Shown here: piece by piece, positions 37,206 to 48,508 of the stretch
Layout of the letters: the number at the start of each line of letters is the position of its first letter
How positions within the stretch are numbered: the first letter of the stretch is position 1
Source of the DNA: Desarmillaria ectypa
Lineage: Eukaryota; Basidiomycota; Agaricomycetes; Agaricales; Physalacriaceae
Reading direction: 5' to 3'
DNA length: 64,000 bases
NCBI GenBank assembly: GCA_030407005.1
Contig: JAUDYN010000014.1
Coordinates: forward strand, 248,001 to 312,000
Notes under the pieces: model-generated
The model's database searches: none
Told to the model about the DNA's origin: nothing
The model's input: only the letters and a program-made list of their open reading frames with translations
Position numbers and translations under genes: made by a program

Positions 37206-39216
37206 ATGGCGGAAAGTTTCAATGCGACCTTTGGCTGTATGTTCGTCGCTTTCACCATCGACTTGATGTGAGACCATCTTTCTACTGTCGTTAGAGGTGC
37301 ATACTAATTTTTCTCGTTGGTAGGTGCTACGGCGCCGGCATGGTAGGGCCGAATCCAGTCTCAGGCCGCTTACACGGACTGAAATCCTCGTCTGCGTAGC
37401 TCGTAGTATTCCAATATTTTCGTGGTAATTTATGGTCAGCGGACTCGTCCATGGTCAAGTTGATGGTGCTTTCGCTGGCGTGAGGTCATATCTGCGCGCA
37501 TCAGAACTTTCTCTGATAGGAACTTAGACTTCTGGCTACAACCCACATCGTGACGTTCATTGCATGGGCATATGAGGACCTGATAAACCGTTTTGGGGAC
37601 TTGGCGGGACTAGATGCTATGCCGAGGTATGGTTGCGTCGTAATTTATCGTGGATGTTCACTAAGCTTCCTGACACCTGTTAGAACGGCGTTAGTGAGTC
37701 AAAGATTTGTGTAATGACGACTACATCAGCAGCTCAGTTTTGTCAGGTACAACTGTTAGCTATCGTAAGGATATATGTTCGTCAATGTTCGTACACCCGC
37801 TAAAGCACTTAGTATATGGTATCTTTCATCTCTCAAATGTAAGTTTTCCCTGAATCGATTGTTCGCTCTGTAACTCGATACCTTTAATAGCTTCTTCACA
37901 TCCCGGATATACTACTGTTCGTGTTCGTTTCCGCATCTCATCGACTTTCATTAACGACTTGCTCAGTAACGCACAAATGGTTTCTGGCTGGACCTGTGGT
38001 ATGTTTACTCTGAATACTCAATAGAACGGAGATAGGTGGCGCCTAATGATTGCTTTTATGCTAGGGCCTTCTTGCCTTGACTAACATCAGTACGTCCTCT
38101 GATATAGCTTACATGTATTGATTTTAACGACCCTCGAAGGCGCTGGACTTGGTGTGACATATCCGCTTTCGAATAATCTAAACAAAACTCACATCCGTTT
38201 CATGGTTAGCCCAAACGACTCTTTCGTTCGTGCAAATATTTGTTCGACGATTCTGATGACTTATTGTCTTCTACAGCGGTATCGGCAGTACCTTTAGCCA
38301 CCTCGTTCATACAGAGGTATGCCCGCAATGTACCTTGAGATCATCCTCCCCCTTCTTATTTTTCTAAACAGACAGTTACGAGCATTCAATCTGCGTCAAC
38401 CGCCGCATGCGACATGGCTATCACTGTCATCCTTTGCTGGATCTTTCATAACAAACGAACGGGTATCAAATCGTCAGTGCTACGGTACTGCAGTTCTTGA
38501 CAACCCTTGATGTTCGTCAACAGAACGGATAACGTCCTTGATAACCTCATCATCCTCGCAATAAACCGTGGGGCAGTAACCAGTCTGGCGGCGTTGATGA
38601 ATTTGATCCTGGTATGCAGATCTTTCCTTTTCGAGTTCAAAGCATAGAGATTGACAATGACTCGTTTGCAAGTTCGTATGGCGGCCCAAGGCAATGATTT
38701 TGTGCGTTGATTTCATTATTCCATATTATCTTTGATTGACTAGTTCTCTTAATATAGTATGATCCCGCTTCTTCCGAGCTGCCAATGTACGCGTTTCGTT
38801 TTCTGCCGATCCAATCCGAGTTGACACGAGTATCCCACAGTTTATGTCCTTTCTGTTGTGGGCAGGTACGCACAAAGTCGAACTCGAACTCGAACTGAAA
38901 CAATCTTCTCCTAACACATCTTTTAGTCTGAATTACAGGAGAAGTATGCGGGAGAAATCCGGTAGTTCTCATGAAGTCCCCCTCGAACCTATCTCGGCGA
39001 GCCAGCACAACGCAGCTGCCGTCCGTGTAGTGCGTGTCTTTGAGCTATTTATAGCCTGATATACCAATATTATATATTGCAGACAACATCCGTGGTAACG
39101 TGGAAGGACGGAACGAGAAGTTCAGATAAGGTACGAACATTTTTCTTTCTTCAATTTTACATCGGCTAAATGAGCAACAGGATAGCGAACGGAAATATCA
39201 TGCTGATGCGGTATAA
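37206..39216 (+). CDS. DUF6534-type seven-helix membrane protein
   Basis: A basidiomycete-specific integral membrane protein of unknown function. It starts MAESFNATFGCMFVAFTIDL and, after short introns, continues MCYGAGM, VFQYFRGNLWSADSSMVKLM, LLATTHIVTFIAWAYEDLIN, and a segment around NGFWLDLW. The signature late helices are clear: QSASTAACDMAITVILCWIF with NKRTGIKS, then TDNVLDNLIILAINRGAVTS. A Ser-rich cytosolic tail (RSMREKSGSSHEVPLEPIS) is spliced to TTSVVTWKDGTRSSDK and DSERKYHADAV, ending at 39214-39216. The exon between about 38760 and 38935, which should hold the last helix and the NS-LATLN motif, does not resolve cleanly, so one small exon or a lesion there remains uncertain. Confidence 0.65.
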
Positions 39217-40068
39217 CATCCCATGTTTGGGTGGATAAAGATCCCCAATTTTTCTTCTTTGTCTCTAGATTACGGCTTCGTTGATGTACCTAACAACTTC
39301 ACCATCTAACCTTCTACTCATACAAGCTTTTTACTTTATATTTGTCATAGGCAGAGTGTGACCCTTAGCCGGTAGAGAAAATCCAGGCCTACATACCGCG
39401 TCTGATGCCCGATCCCACCGGGAGAAGCCGCTCACAACAGTCAGATGTCTAGGGGCTCCGAGGTATGCATATTAGAATTTTCACTGACAAAAAACCGGCC
39501 TCATTCTAGACATCGCTTGCGCAATGCGATCAGTTTACAATTGGAAATGTTCGACAAGCAAGGTCCATGACATATAAACCGTCGAATGGATGTGGTTACC
39601 GTACACACGCGCGCGCTACATCTTCCCGAAGAGCTTTCTTAGAGCCGGCACATCGCTACCATGTGCCGACTTCGGGCAGGCAAGATGCGATTTGTGAATT
39701 GTCAAAGAAATTGTCCGCTTCAATCAGTGAACGGACACGTAGCTGTCACCGTGCCATATATCTAACTAGCACAATCTGCACAGGTATTGCCTACTCAAAT
39801 TAATTAGTCCATGGCGTGTCCGTAATGATACTAATGCTCCGTTCATGTGCAGACCTGATTAAGGACGGGTCGAACCCTGACTTTGAAGATGACTTCCGTT
39901 GCCACTTCCATTCCCGTCAGGAACTTGTTACAACATAGCGAAAATCTGATTGAAAGGACCAGCAGAAATAACTATTCATTATTGTTCGTGAAATTCAAAA
40001 GCTATCAGCCTCGATTTCAATATATTTTTAAAAAAACACGAAATTCGCAATCGACCGCTCCTGAGATT
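39217..40068. other. Intergenic DNA, no gene recognised
   Basis: No supported gene. ORFs at 39567-39803 and 39883-40152 on the plus strand show no recognisable family or motif. Confidence 0.45.
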
Positions 40069-40261
40069 TCATTTCGACAGCTGTTCCTTCTCGTGCACCG
40101 TCTGACATTCGGAACAATCGCAATTGTGTTCATGGCAGCCTATCATAGCTGAACGTAAGAAAAAGTCAACGTTGGTCTCAGAAATGCTGCTTACCTGTGC
40201 CTTCGGAAGTGGGAGACGGCGGTATGACCTCAAAAGAGTATTCATCGTGCTTATCGGGCAT
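40069..40261 (-). CDS. Possible 48-residue Cys/His-rich protein (two exons)
   Basis: On the minus strand an ATG at 40261 opens MPDKHDEYSFEVIPPSPTSE. A good donor (CAG|GTAAGC, exon end 40195) and an acceptor (TTCAG, 40149) join it in frame to a second exon encoding GCHEHNCDCSECQTVH and a basic end before TGA at 40069-40071. A TATAAAA motif stands about 85 nt upstream of the ATG. I do not recognise the protein. The C-x4-C-x-C-x2-C cluster with nearby His could bind metal. The ORF is too short to be sure that it is a gene. Confidence 0.3.
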
Positions 40262-40344
40262 TGTTAGAGGTTTGGTCGCCGTTGCCTGGAATGATTTTTG
40301 GGGTCTCAGGTGGGGTGTGGAATGAACGGGGGATGCTCGTCAGG

Positions 40345-40352
40345 TTTTTATA
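40345..40352 (-). promoter_or_regulatory. Putative TATA box upstream of the small Cys-rich ORF
   Basis: TATAAAAA on the minus strand, about 85 nt before the ATG at 40261. This is motif evidence only; its value is that it supports transcription of the small ORF. Confidence 0.35.
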
Positions 40353-41208
40353 AGGGGGAGGGTCAATAGGCGAAACGCTCTGACTTCCACGACAGGACCA
40401 TTGTTCTTATTCAAGGGCCTTTGTCTCCGATAAAGACATACGCAAAACAAGAAGACACGATTTCATGATCCGGAAGACTTCGGTGATGCATAAACTATGG
40501 GTTTGTTTACGATAATAGTAGAGCATCTATGAAAGGAAGCCACAATCACAAGTAAATTACGGGCATTTTGGTGCCATAACAGAAACTAACCATTGTCGTT
40601 TGTAATGCCACCTGAAAGATCGAGAGGGTTGATGCTTCGTCAGACGCGACGAAGAACTGGTGAGCTAGCTCGTTCAACTGTCCTCCCACATGCAATCAGA
40701 CATCTCTTGAGCGTTTCATACTTAGCAGTATAGCCGACTGCTCTGAAAAATCATAACAGTAAGCGAGGCTGTCGTCAATATACCAACTCCATTCAGAAAT
40801 GAAAAGAGCAGCAAGAAACCGCAAAAAGCCAAGAACCATGTTCCAATATATATGCAGCTATACAATGTAACATAGAGATTTCATTTGCGACTACGTTCCC
40901 AGGCCTGTGATCTGGAGTTTCGGCGGTCTGTGGATTGGCAAACAGAGTAGACAAGGTGTATTTTTGTAAGGATACACAGTAGTTTGTCATGGTCATATCT
41001 CTGACAAAGCTGACATCGAAATAACGGAACTATCTGATAGAGAAGTAGCCCATGCGTAATAGAAAGACTGGGTGAGGAGGATGAAGAATCAATACCGCAT
41101 GTCCTGATGGTTCTGTGCCAACGGCACCTCACAAAGAATCAAGCTGCATTTCATGAGCCATACTTAAATACACGTGATGGTCGTAAGACGAAAGAAGATT
41201 AACAGGCG
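40353..41208. other. Intergenic DNA, no gene recognised
   Basis: Short minus-strand ORFs (40793-41132) overlap each other and show no domains. Confidence 0.45.
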
Positions 41209-42405
41209 CTAAGCAGCCTTAATTATATCGGCAGCCTTTTCTGCTACAGCAATCACGACCGCACACGGATGCCCTGATACCTGATTCGGAAAGACCGGCG
41301 CGTCAACGATGCGCAGGCTATCGATGTTATGAATCTTCAGATTTGCATCAACGACGCTGCTTGCTATGTCCTTGCCCATACGTGCGGATGAAACCTGAAA
41401 ATCAATCAGAACGGTGATTTTTCATTACCGGAATGTCCAGCTTCTTCAAGTTATCACCTGGCAAAACACTGCTCAACATCAAGATATGGGGTGTCCCTAC
41501 TGTTCCTGCATAAAGCAAGACTTCTAGTTGTCCGAACATGGAAGTGGGGAGCTCCTTCGGTGTTAGATTGCTCAACACCGATGGCGGGGGGCATATCAGC
41601 AACCGAGGTATCTAATGGAACCTTTTATACCATGGCATACGTAGCGACAGTCAGATCAGGTGTTTTGAGAACGGATGGCGGGAGATAGGCAGTCGCTGAG
41701 GAGCTTCCTTTACAAAGTTGTTGTTAAAAGTCGAACTCGGTGTATGCCCGGCCCGATTACCTATTATATTTAGATTGCTTACCAGTTGATTACTTCATAC
41801 TTGGTACCTTAACGACTTACCTTTTGACCACCACGACGATCGCTCCTTAAGCTTCTTCCATGCCCGTATCCCTGATCTCCAACAATTGTTAGATCTATGG
41901 AGCATAACGAAAGCGAGGGACGACTAACACTTGCCAGTCTTGTCGGTACTTGAAACGAACTCTGTCGAGCCGAGTATCCCAGACTCAGAGGGGATATCGT
42001 TGGTACATGAACTTGTTAGGGTACCATCTGGAACAAAAGATGAAACTCGGACCTGGTAAATGGTATGTTAAGGGCCTTTCACATCCCAACAAGAACCTCG
42101 TGAATGAGCTATGGCTGAATTTTTCTGAGACATTGATTAGAAGGCGATGAATAACGGGAGGTCAGTGCTGTGGACCTATTTTCCAAGGTCCAGTTATGCC
42201 GTGGTCACACAACGCCGGTCTGAGTTGAACGTTTTGGCCTTGCGAAAGTAGATTTATTACGATTAAAAGGTTGAAGGAATAGTTTCTTCAATGAATCAGA
42301 CTCACGGAAGAGGTCTTTGTACGACCATCTCTTTGCGCCGAGACGTTGCCATTCATCAAAATCTTTCGGTGAAGCCTTGAGGTTGGGGCCCAAACAAGAA
42401 CACAT
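41209..42405 (-). pseudogene. GMC oxidoreductase remnant
   Basis: Three separated pieces of a glucose-methanol-choline oxidoreductase lie in order on the minus strand. The upstream piece is SPKDFDEWQRLGAKRWSYKD with a later GPWKIGP (42150-42400), the middle piece is EVLLYAGTVGTPHILMLS (about 41460-41540), and the C-terminal piece is SARMGKDIASSVVDANLKIH and SLRIVDAPVFPNQVSGHPCA, ending with EKAADIIKAA at 41209. The N-terminal FAD-binding segment is absent and about 200 residues are missing between the middle and last pieces. The C-terminal active-site region, with its His in SGHPCA, is well preserved. This is a truncated and internally deleted gene. Confidence 0.65.
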
Positions 42406-42877
42406 ACAAAAGTATCATACCTTCTGGTGCATAGCAATGACATATGAGTACCAAGGAAGTAAACGAGACAAATGAACAGATAGAAAGACCTCGTTCCATA
42501 GAGTATCTTTCCCTCAAGGCCAATAGATGTGTCTGCTTCCGAGAGTTTCTTGTGGTCTGACGGACATACGGCTTAAAGAATCGGACACAAATCACTAGAA
42601 ACATAGGATAGTTTTGTGGTGTTTTTCAAGAGACTATTGTTCATGAGAGAGAAAGGTATGTAAAAAAAACACGAAGAGAAAGTTAGAATAAAGATTGTGG
42701 AAAAAATGTGTAATTGCCACGCATCAGTCATATGATATAGTAAGTCACAACAGTAAAACATCACATCGAAACATCCCCTCACGGAGGGGTCGGTACAAAA
42801 CCATAACTTAAAACCCTCAGGAAGGTTCAAAGCGCATCGTACACCGGAACGAAAAACATTAAGTCCTAATATCACAT

Positions 42878-42959
42878 CGACACCAGCAGGATTTGAACCT
42901 GCGCACTCAGAGAGTAATAGATTTCTAATCTATCGCCTTAACCACTTGGCTATAGTGCC
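42878..42959 (-). tRNA. tRNA-Ser (anticodon AGA)
   Basis: An 82-nt cloverleaf on the minus strand with the long variable arm of a class II tRNA. The acceptor GGCACTA pairs with TGGTGTC, the D arm is GCCAAGTGGTTAAGGC, the anticodon loop is TTAGAAA within stem ATAGA/TCTAT (anticodon AGA), the T arm is GCAGGTTCAAATCCTGC and the discriminator is G, as expected for serine. There is no intron. Confidence 0.9.
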
Positions 42960-43017
42960 TTGTAACTAAATGATTCAGTATTTTATATGTCGATATGATT
43001 AATAGGTCAAATACTGC

Positions 43018-44289
43018 TTAAATCCGAATAACAACTTTTCCAACATGTTTCTGGCTCTCCAAATAAGCATACGCGTCAATAGCTTCTTCAAACTTGAACA
43101 CCTTGTCGATCACCGGGCGCGTAGACTCAGGGTGAGCTTGGAGGACCCTGTTCATTGACTCGAACCTATGAATGGCTTAATATTTGCGAAGGGGAACGAA
43201 GGGGAAGCAACTCACTGTGCAACGGAGCCAATAAGAATTCCTCGAAGGGTGATAGCTTTGCCGATACACGGTCCAATGACACTGGCTAGCCCGGCCGGGT
43301 TCTGTGCCACAAATCCAATGATATGAATGTATCCTGCGTAACGTACAGCCGCCATCGATTTCTCGAGAGTTCCTGGTCCTCCAACCTTCCAAAGCCAAGT
43401 CAACAGTGTTAGGAGAAAAATACTGTCCGACCCTACCTCCAAGATATGGTCGACACCCCTTCCTTCGGTCAGCCTCAGTACTTCCTTATCCCAGTCAGGC
43501 GTCGTATTATAATTGATGGTGTGCGCTGCGCCGAGTTTCTTCACGATAGCCAGCTTGGCATCGGAGGAGGAAGTGGCTATGACGGTAGCACCAGAGGCGA
43601 CGGCGAGTTGTAATCCAAAACTACATCATAAAAGAATAAAATGAAGAAGATAGAAGTGAAGTAAAGTTAACGCACGTGGACACTCCGCCAGTTCCTAAGA
43701 TCAGAACAGTATCCCCTGCTTTGACCGGTTTTGGACCTAGAAGGGCGTTGTACGCTGTCAGAGCAGCACACGGCAAAGTCGATGCCTCTTCGTAAGACAG
43801 GTGTTCGGGGATTCTGACCAGACACTAGGAATATAGAAAGAAAGTCCCAGGTGAGTGAGAGAAAAAGAACGTAATCAGCAAAACTCTCACATAGTCCGGG
43901 AATGACTTGTACTCAGTCAACACGCCATGCTGCCCGCCTCCAAGTGAAGTATCCATGATTTCTGCGGTGACGTCCCCGTCAAGATGGTCCGTTGAGAAAT
44001 TGGCGCATACTCTGTCGCCAACTTTCCACCGTGTCACATCAGAACCAATTGCGATGATTTCCCCTGCCATGTCGGAGCATGGTACAAGATTATTTTGTAC
44101 TCTACTTAGACGGTATTGTCCCGAGGCCACGAGGAGGTCGCGGTACTGCAAAGATACTGCACGTACTTTGACGAGGACATTTGTGGATCGAAGGGCCGGA
44201 AGGGGCGTAGTCTCCTGGACGAGATTCCTATAAGATCCACGAGTGGGGAAGTAGTACGAACGTGTAGTGGTCGGTATCTGGGCAGCCAT
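43018..44289 (-). CDS. Medium-chain dehydrogenase/reductase (MDR), copy 1
   Basis: An NAD(P)H-dependent MDR-superfamily enzyme, zinc-type alcohol dehydrogenase or quinone-oxidoreductase-like. The protein starts [15 protein letters not shown]. Conserved parts are [70 protein letters not shown] and the nucleotide-binding [10 protein letters not shown] spliced to [11 protein letters not shown], then the SSSDAKL segment, GRGVDHILE spliced to [10 protein letters not shown], and [18 protein letters not shown]. The usual Cys ligand of the catalytic zinc (V-C-G-T-D in ADHs) is replaced by the LQYRD segment, so zinc catalysis is doubtful. Five to six introns, frame intact. ATG 44289 follows a leader shared with copy 3. 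Substrate unknown. Confidence 0.85.
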
Positions 44290-44355
44290 TGTGGGGGTTA
44301 GTGACAAAGAAGGTCGAAAAGTATATGAGTAATCCTCATGTTCTTTATAATCATG
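44290..44355 (-). promoter_or_regulatory. Core promoter and leader of MDR copy 1
   Basis: On the minus strand TATAAA (44344-44349) is followed by GAGGATTACTCAT and, just before the ATG, CACTAACCCCCACA. The same elements, in the same order and spacing, occur upstream of MDR copy 3 near 58251-58394, 14 kb away on the other strand. Conservation of non-coding sequence between paralogues suggests functional promoter elements or recent duplication. Confidence 0.6.
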
Positions 44356-44535
44356 AAGATGATGACATGATGACGATTGCGTCAGATGGGAAGTGAGAAG
44401 AACGGATACTTTCTTCTGATCTTCGTCGAAGAGCGAGGATAGGAACCGGTACCGTGCCGTGGGATAATGATGATGTCAGCAGACCGCACCATAGTGTGAA
44501 AATCAAGGTTCACTGTTCCGTTATAGTGTGAATAG

Positions 44536-45800
44536 TTACAGTGTTGACTTAGCACCGACACGAATCACAACCTTCCCAACATGCTTCTGACTCCCCAAAT
44601 ACGCGTATGCATCGACGGCCTCCTCGAACGAGAACACCTTGTCGACCACAGGACGCGTCGACTCGGGTCGAGCACGCAAAAGACGATTCATCGACTCAAA
44701 CCTACATATACAAATTAATAATGCGATACAAAAATGATAACTCTACTCACTGAGCAGTAGAGCCGATTAGAATTCCCCGTAGATTGATACCCTTTCCGAT
44801 GCACAGCCCGACAATGTTGGTCAGTTCAGCGGCATCCTGTGAAACAAAGCCGATGATATGAATGTATCCGGCATACCGTACAGCCGCTATCGATTTCCCT
44901 AGAGTTCCAGCTCCCCCAACCTGTAGGACACGCCAAAATCAGAAAGAGATAACTAAAGCGGGGAGCACGTACCTCCAAAACATGATCGACACCCCTTCCA
45001 TCCGTCAGCCTCAGAACTTCTTTGTCCCAGTCTGGAGTTGTGTTATAATTGATGGTATGGGCAGCACCGAGTTTCTTAGCAATTTCCAGCTTAGCGTCAG
45101 AGGAAGACGTTGCTATGACAGTGGCACCGGAGGCGACGGCAAACTGCAGACCGAAGCTAAATGGAGTTAGAATAGCGAGGATCGGTAAACGGAAGAGACA
45201 GACATAGAGACACCACCAGTTCCAAGGATGAGAACAGTATCACCTGCTTTGACTGGTTTCGCACCCATGAGTGCATTGTACGCCGTTAGAGCAGCACAAG
45301 GAAGCGTCGAGGCTTCTTCGTAGGATAAATGTTCAGGTATTCTGACCAATGCCTGAAAACCCTGATGAGAACCAGGAAGGGAACGGTGATCCAAGTCTCA
45401 CGTGATCTGGGAAAGCTCTGTATTCGGTCAACACGCCATGCCGTCCGCCGCCAAGCGCCATTCGCAACGTATCTGTGTCGACGTCTCCATCCAAGTATTC
45501 CATCGAAGGATTGGCACAGACCCTATTACCAACTTTCCAGCGGGTCACGTCGGTACCAGTCGCGACCACCTCCCCAGCCATATCGCAGCAAGGGACAAGG
45601 TTGTCGGGTAAGTTGCCTATAGGGTATTGATTCGAAGCAATGAGGAGGTCGCGGTACTGGAGAGATACAGCATGTACTTTTACGAGGACATAAGTGGACC
45701 TAAGATCTGGAAGGGGCGTAGTCTGCAAGGCGAGGTTGGTGTAGGAGCCGCGGGTAGGAAAGTAGTACGATCGTGTAGTTGCTGGAATTTGGGTAGCCAT
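44536..45800 (-). CDS. Medium-chain dehydrogenase/reductase (MDR), copy 2
   Basis: A tandem paralogue of the MDR at 43018-44289, 247 bp upstream of that gene's start codon and on the same strand. It begins [20 protein letters not shown] and keeps [46 protein letters not shown], the Rossmann motif [29 protein letters not shown] and [19 protein letters not shown]. The C-terminus [15 protein letters not shown] is longer than in the other copies by a few residues. Introns fall at the same places. The promoter differs from those of copies 1 and 3, although a TATAAAT sits about 50 nt upstream. Function as for copy 1: NAD(P)-dependent oxidation or reduction of an unknown small molecule. Confidence 0.85.
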
Positions 45801-47503
45801 TGCAAGGGTTCGAAGGAGAAACGGTAGGTAGACGAACAACCACATCCATATTTATAACCAAGGCAACAGCACGACAATCGCGGAAAGTCGGAGCTGACGA
45901 GGGCTAGATATTGTCATCCGTAGGAAGATGACCACTGGAAATGACTTTATATTTATAATCACGGAGACAGTTCCTGGACCGACAGAAAACTTGTATGAAA
46001 TTAGGAAAAAGGGAACGCGTCATGAACGGCAGATGGGACACGCCAGCCTCGGAATATGATGCGTATCCCGGAAATGCGAGGCGTAATCCTGGAAGCCGAC
46101 CACGCGTAAGCCTCGTAATGCCTAAAACAGGATTCGCCCGGTATTTATCACGGGATCTTGGGGACTTGTGATACTGACGCTGGAACCGTATCATTGGGTC
46201 AAGAAAGAGAAAATGGAATCGCTCGTGATAGTCTCAGGACAAGAAAACAATAACGTGCATGTAATCACAGCGGGACCGGATCATGACCAACTCCCAACAT
46301 CAGATTCTGTCAGCCAACGATGACTGTACTGTCGGCAATCCATTCAGTTTTAGCAGCAGATAACGAACTCTCTGAAACACGGACGGGAAATACTTCTCGA
46401 ACGTTTTACTTGATGTCAAGATACATCATAGCGTTTGTGCCGACTCCCATCGGACTCAAGTTATCGTACTCTTATCATTTTTACCTGTCAACCATATATT
46501 TCTGTGACAAAGGTGGGAGCTAGAAATGATCTGTTCGAAATCGAGGACTCGGGCTGCGGTTCCCGTATATATACGAAGCTTTTTTTGGTAGCCAAATAAG
46601 CTCTGGCGAGGAAGGGGTCAGAAAAAAACGAAACAGAGGCGACTTTAAGGCTTCGTATCCTACTGGACTACGCTTTGTTTTATTTTCAATTATACCTCTC
46701 TTACCCCACCCGACACCCATTATTCGTCGAGCACCCATCAAACTCTACCTCTCTTGCCAGCTCTAGTATCCTATCTCTCTCCTCCCGGCGGAAATCTCCT
46801 GGGAAAAACGACATTTTCTGGGTCCTGCATCGGTCGATGAAGGGGACTTGAAGGTGTACTCTCCCAGGATGCCAGCGAGCTCGATGACTTGTACGATGCG
46901 ACTCTCGTTGAGAGTGTCGTTGTTTTAGTACATCAAGACGCCATTGTAGGAAGATCCTGTAGTTTCAATATCCTTATCAAATTCATCGTCGGGTCGGACA
47001 CTATACACGCTCGGTGAGATGTTACGAATGATACCGACGGGGGCGAGTTTGGGAACAAGATATCTGATACGCGAGCACAAACTTGGACGGCGGCGCTTCG
47101 AGGTAAATGGGTAAGGTTGTCGGCGCCTGCCGGTGTCTTACGCACCCAGATGGGGCATAGAGAAGGCGACAATAATAAGGACGGGAATTATCCGCAACAC
47201 TCGAGCAGTGTTACTAATGATCGAAGTGATATACGGTGTGCAAAGTCCTATTTTTGCTTCGGCAAGGTGGAAGAGTAGGTCGCTTAGATACACGCGCAAT
47301 GGTACTGTGAAGAATATCCAATATCCATCTCATAGTTTCCTGGTTCGAAGGATATAAACTCGGGACGATCCCAATAACTGGGTGACCTCAATGACTGCGC
47401 ATTTAAATTTTCAACGCATATGTTCAATTGTAACGCTATAAGATACAAGTTTCCGGATTCATAGCGGACTGAATAGCCAACTGATATAAAGCAAAGGGGC
47501 TCC
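45801..47503. other. Mostly unassigned DNA with protein-like fragments on the minus strand
   Basis: No complete gene is recognised in this 1.7 kb. On the minus strand between about 46745 and 47130, consecutive frames read like decayed coding sequence (SVYSVRPDDEFDKDIETTGS, NESRIVQVIELAGILGEYTF, GRRERDRILELARE), interrupted by one stop. I cannot assign a family. The rest has only short ORFs. Confidence 0.35.
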
Positions 47504-48508
47504 CTAACAATTAGCAAGGTAACCCGTCAGAGCGTCGTATTCGTCCTGGTCGACGCTGAGGCCATAATAATGCTTAACGGTAACCCAAGCCCGGACATAA
47601 GTGCAGACGTAGCTCTTCAGAGGGACCATCCATTCCGCCGGGTCTACCAAAACAATCAGCTAATATTCGCAGGATGGGAGTGGCACAATTACCTTTGTCA
47701 CCTTTGGCCTGATTGAGGTTATCAGTCACTGCTACCAGCTGGGGACGCGTGACGTCGTTGGCAAAAGCCTCTCGCTGGGCGGCGGTCCATGATCTCGCAC
47801 CGGAGACCCATGCCTACACAAATAATTCAGTGTTTTCTCTACGACGGCATCAGATATGGTGACGTGCCTCTTTCAATGGAACGAGGTGGTCCTGATGATA
47901 TGTTGTATAAATTTCACATTTGCATAATTGGAATTGGATTGGACTACTCACGATGTCGAGGTCACTAGGTAGCTTCGTAGCAACGCCGTCGTACGGTGAT
48001 ACCCAGCTTCCTGAAGTGGCAGAACAGTCGGAAGCCTGGACGATGCTACTCGATATTCAATCATTTCATTCGCTCTGACGGTGCATCCACATACGAAATT
48101 GCATCACGAGCCAAAACAGCTGGGAGCGGCAGCTGTTAATATCACTCATAGAAAGCAGCTCGGCGCTTACTCTCCCTGGTATCACATTTGCCCGAGACTG
48201 AATGACGATGAGAAGATCAGACAATTCTTGAGTTCTGTCGACTCACTAATGATCCAGGTATGAAAATAATCCCGTTTGTACGCTGGAGAGTTGCTCTCCG
48301 CCTCGATGGTCACTATACTTTTATCAGCAATCGCCGACCGTAATGGAATACAGCAGTGCTTACACGCTTTTAGGTACGTTCTAGCTGTCGATGCGCTCGC
48401 GGGTGTAGGCAAGTCGCGCTTCAGACTCAGAGTTCCATTGATAGGTGTAGCTGAGACAAAGCAGAGGAAGCTGATGCTGAGAACAACGAGAGGTGCGAAG
48501 AAAAACAT
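47504..48508 (-). CDS. Secreted HNH-type nuclease (DUF1524/GmrSD C-terminal-like)
   Basis: A small secreted protein with a signal peptide (MFFFAPLVVLSISFLCFVSA) and a fungal DUF1524-like HNH fold. The spliced order is ARTYLKA, SPAYKRDYFHTWI, SGKCDTRE, VLARDAISYVDA, SDCSATSGSWVSPYDGVATK and PSDLDI joined to DHLVPLKE (the active-site DHLVPL), then AWVSGARSWTAAQREAFAND, NLNQAKGDKDPAEWM and YVCTYVRAWVTVKHYYGL, ending in the typical C-terminal Cys. The family is predicted to cut nucleic acid outside the cell. One intron (47814-47867) seems to use a GC donor. Another, near 48040, would be only about 31 nt as I splice it, so that junction is uncertain. Otherwise the frame is kept. Confidence 0.78.
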
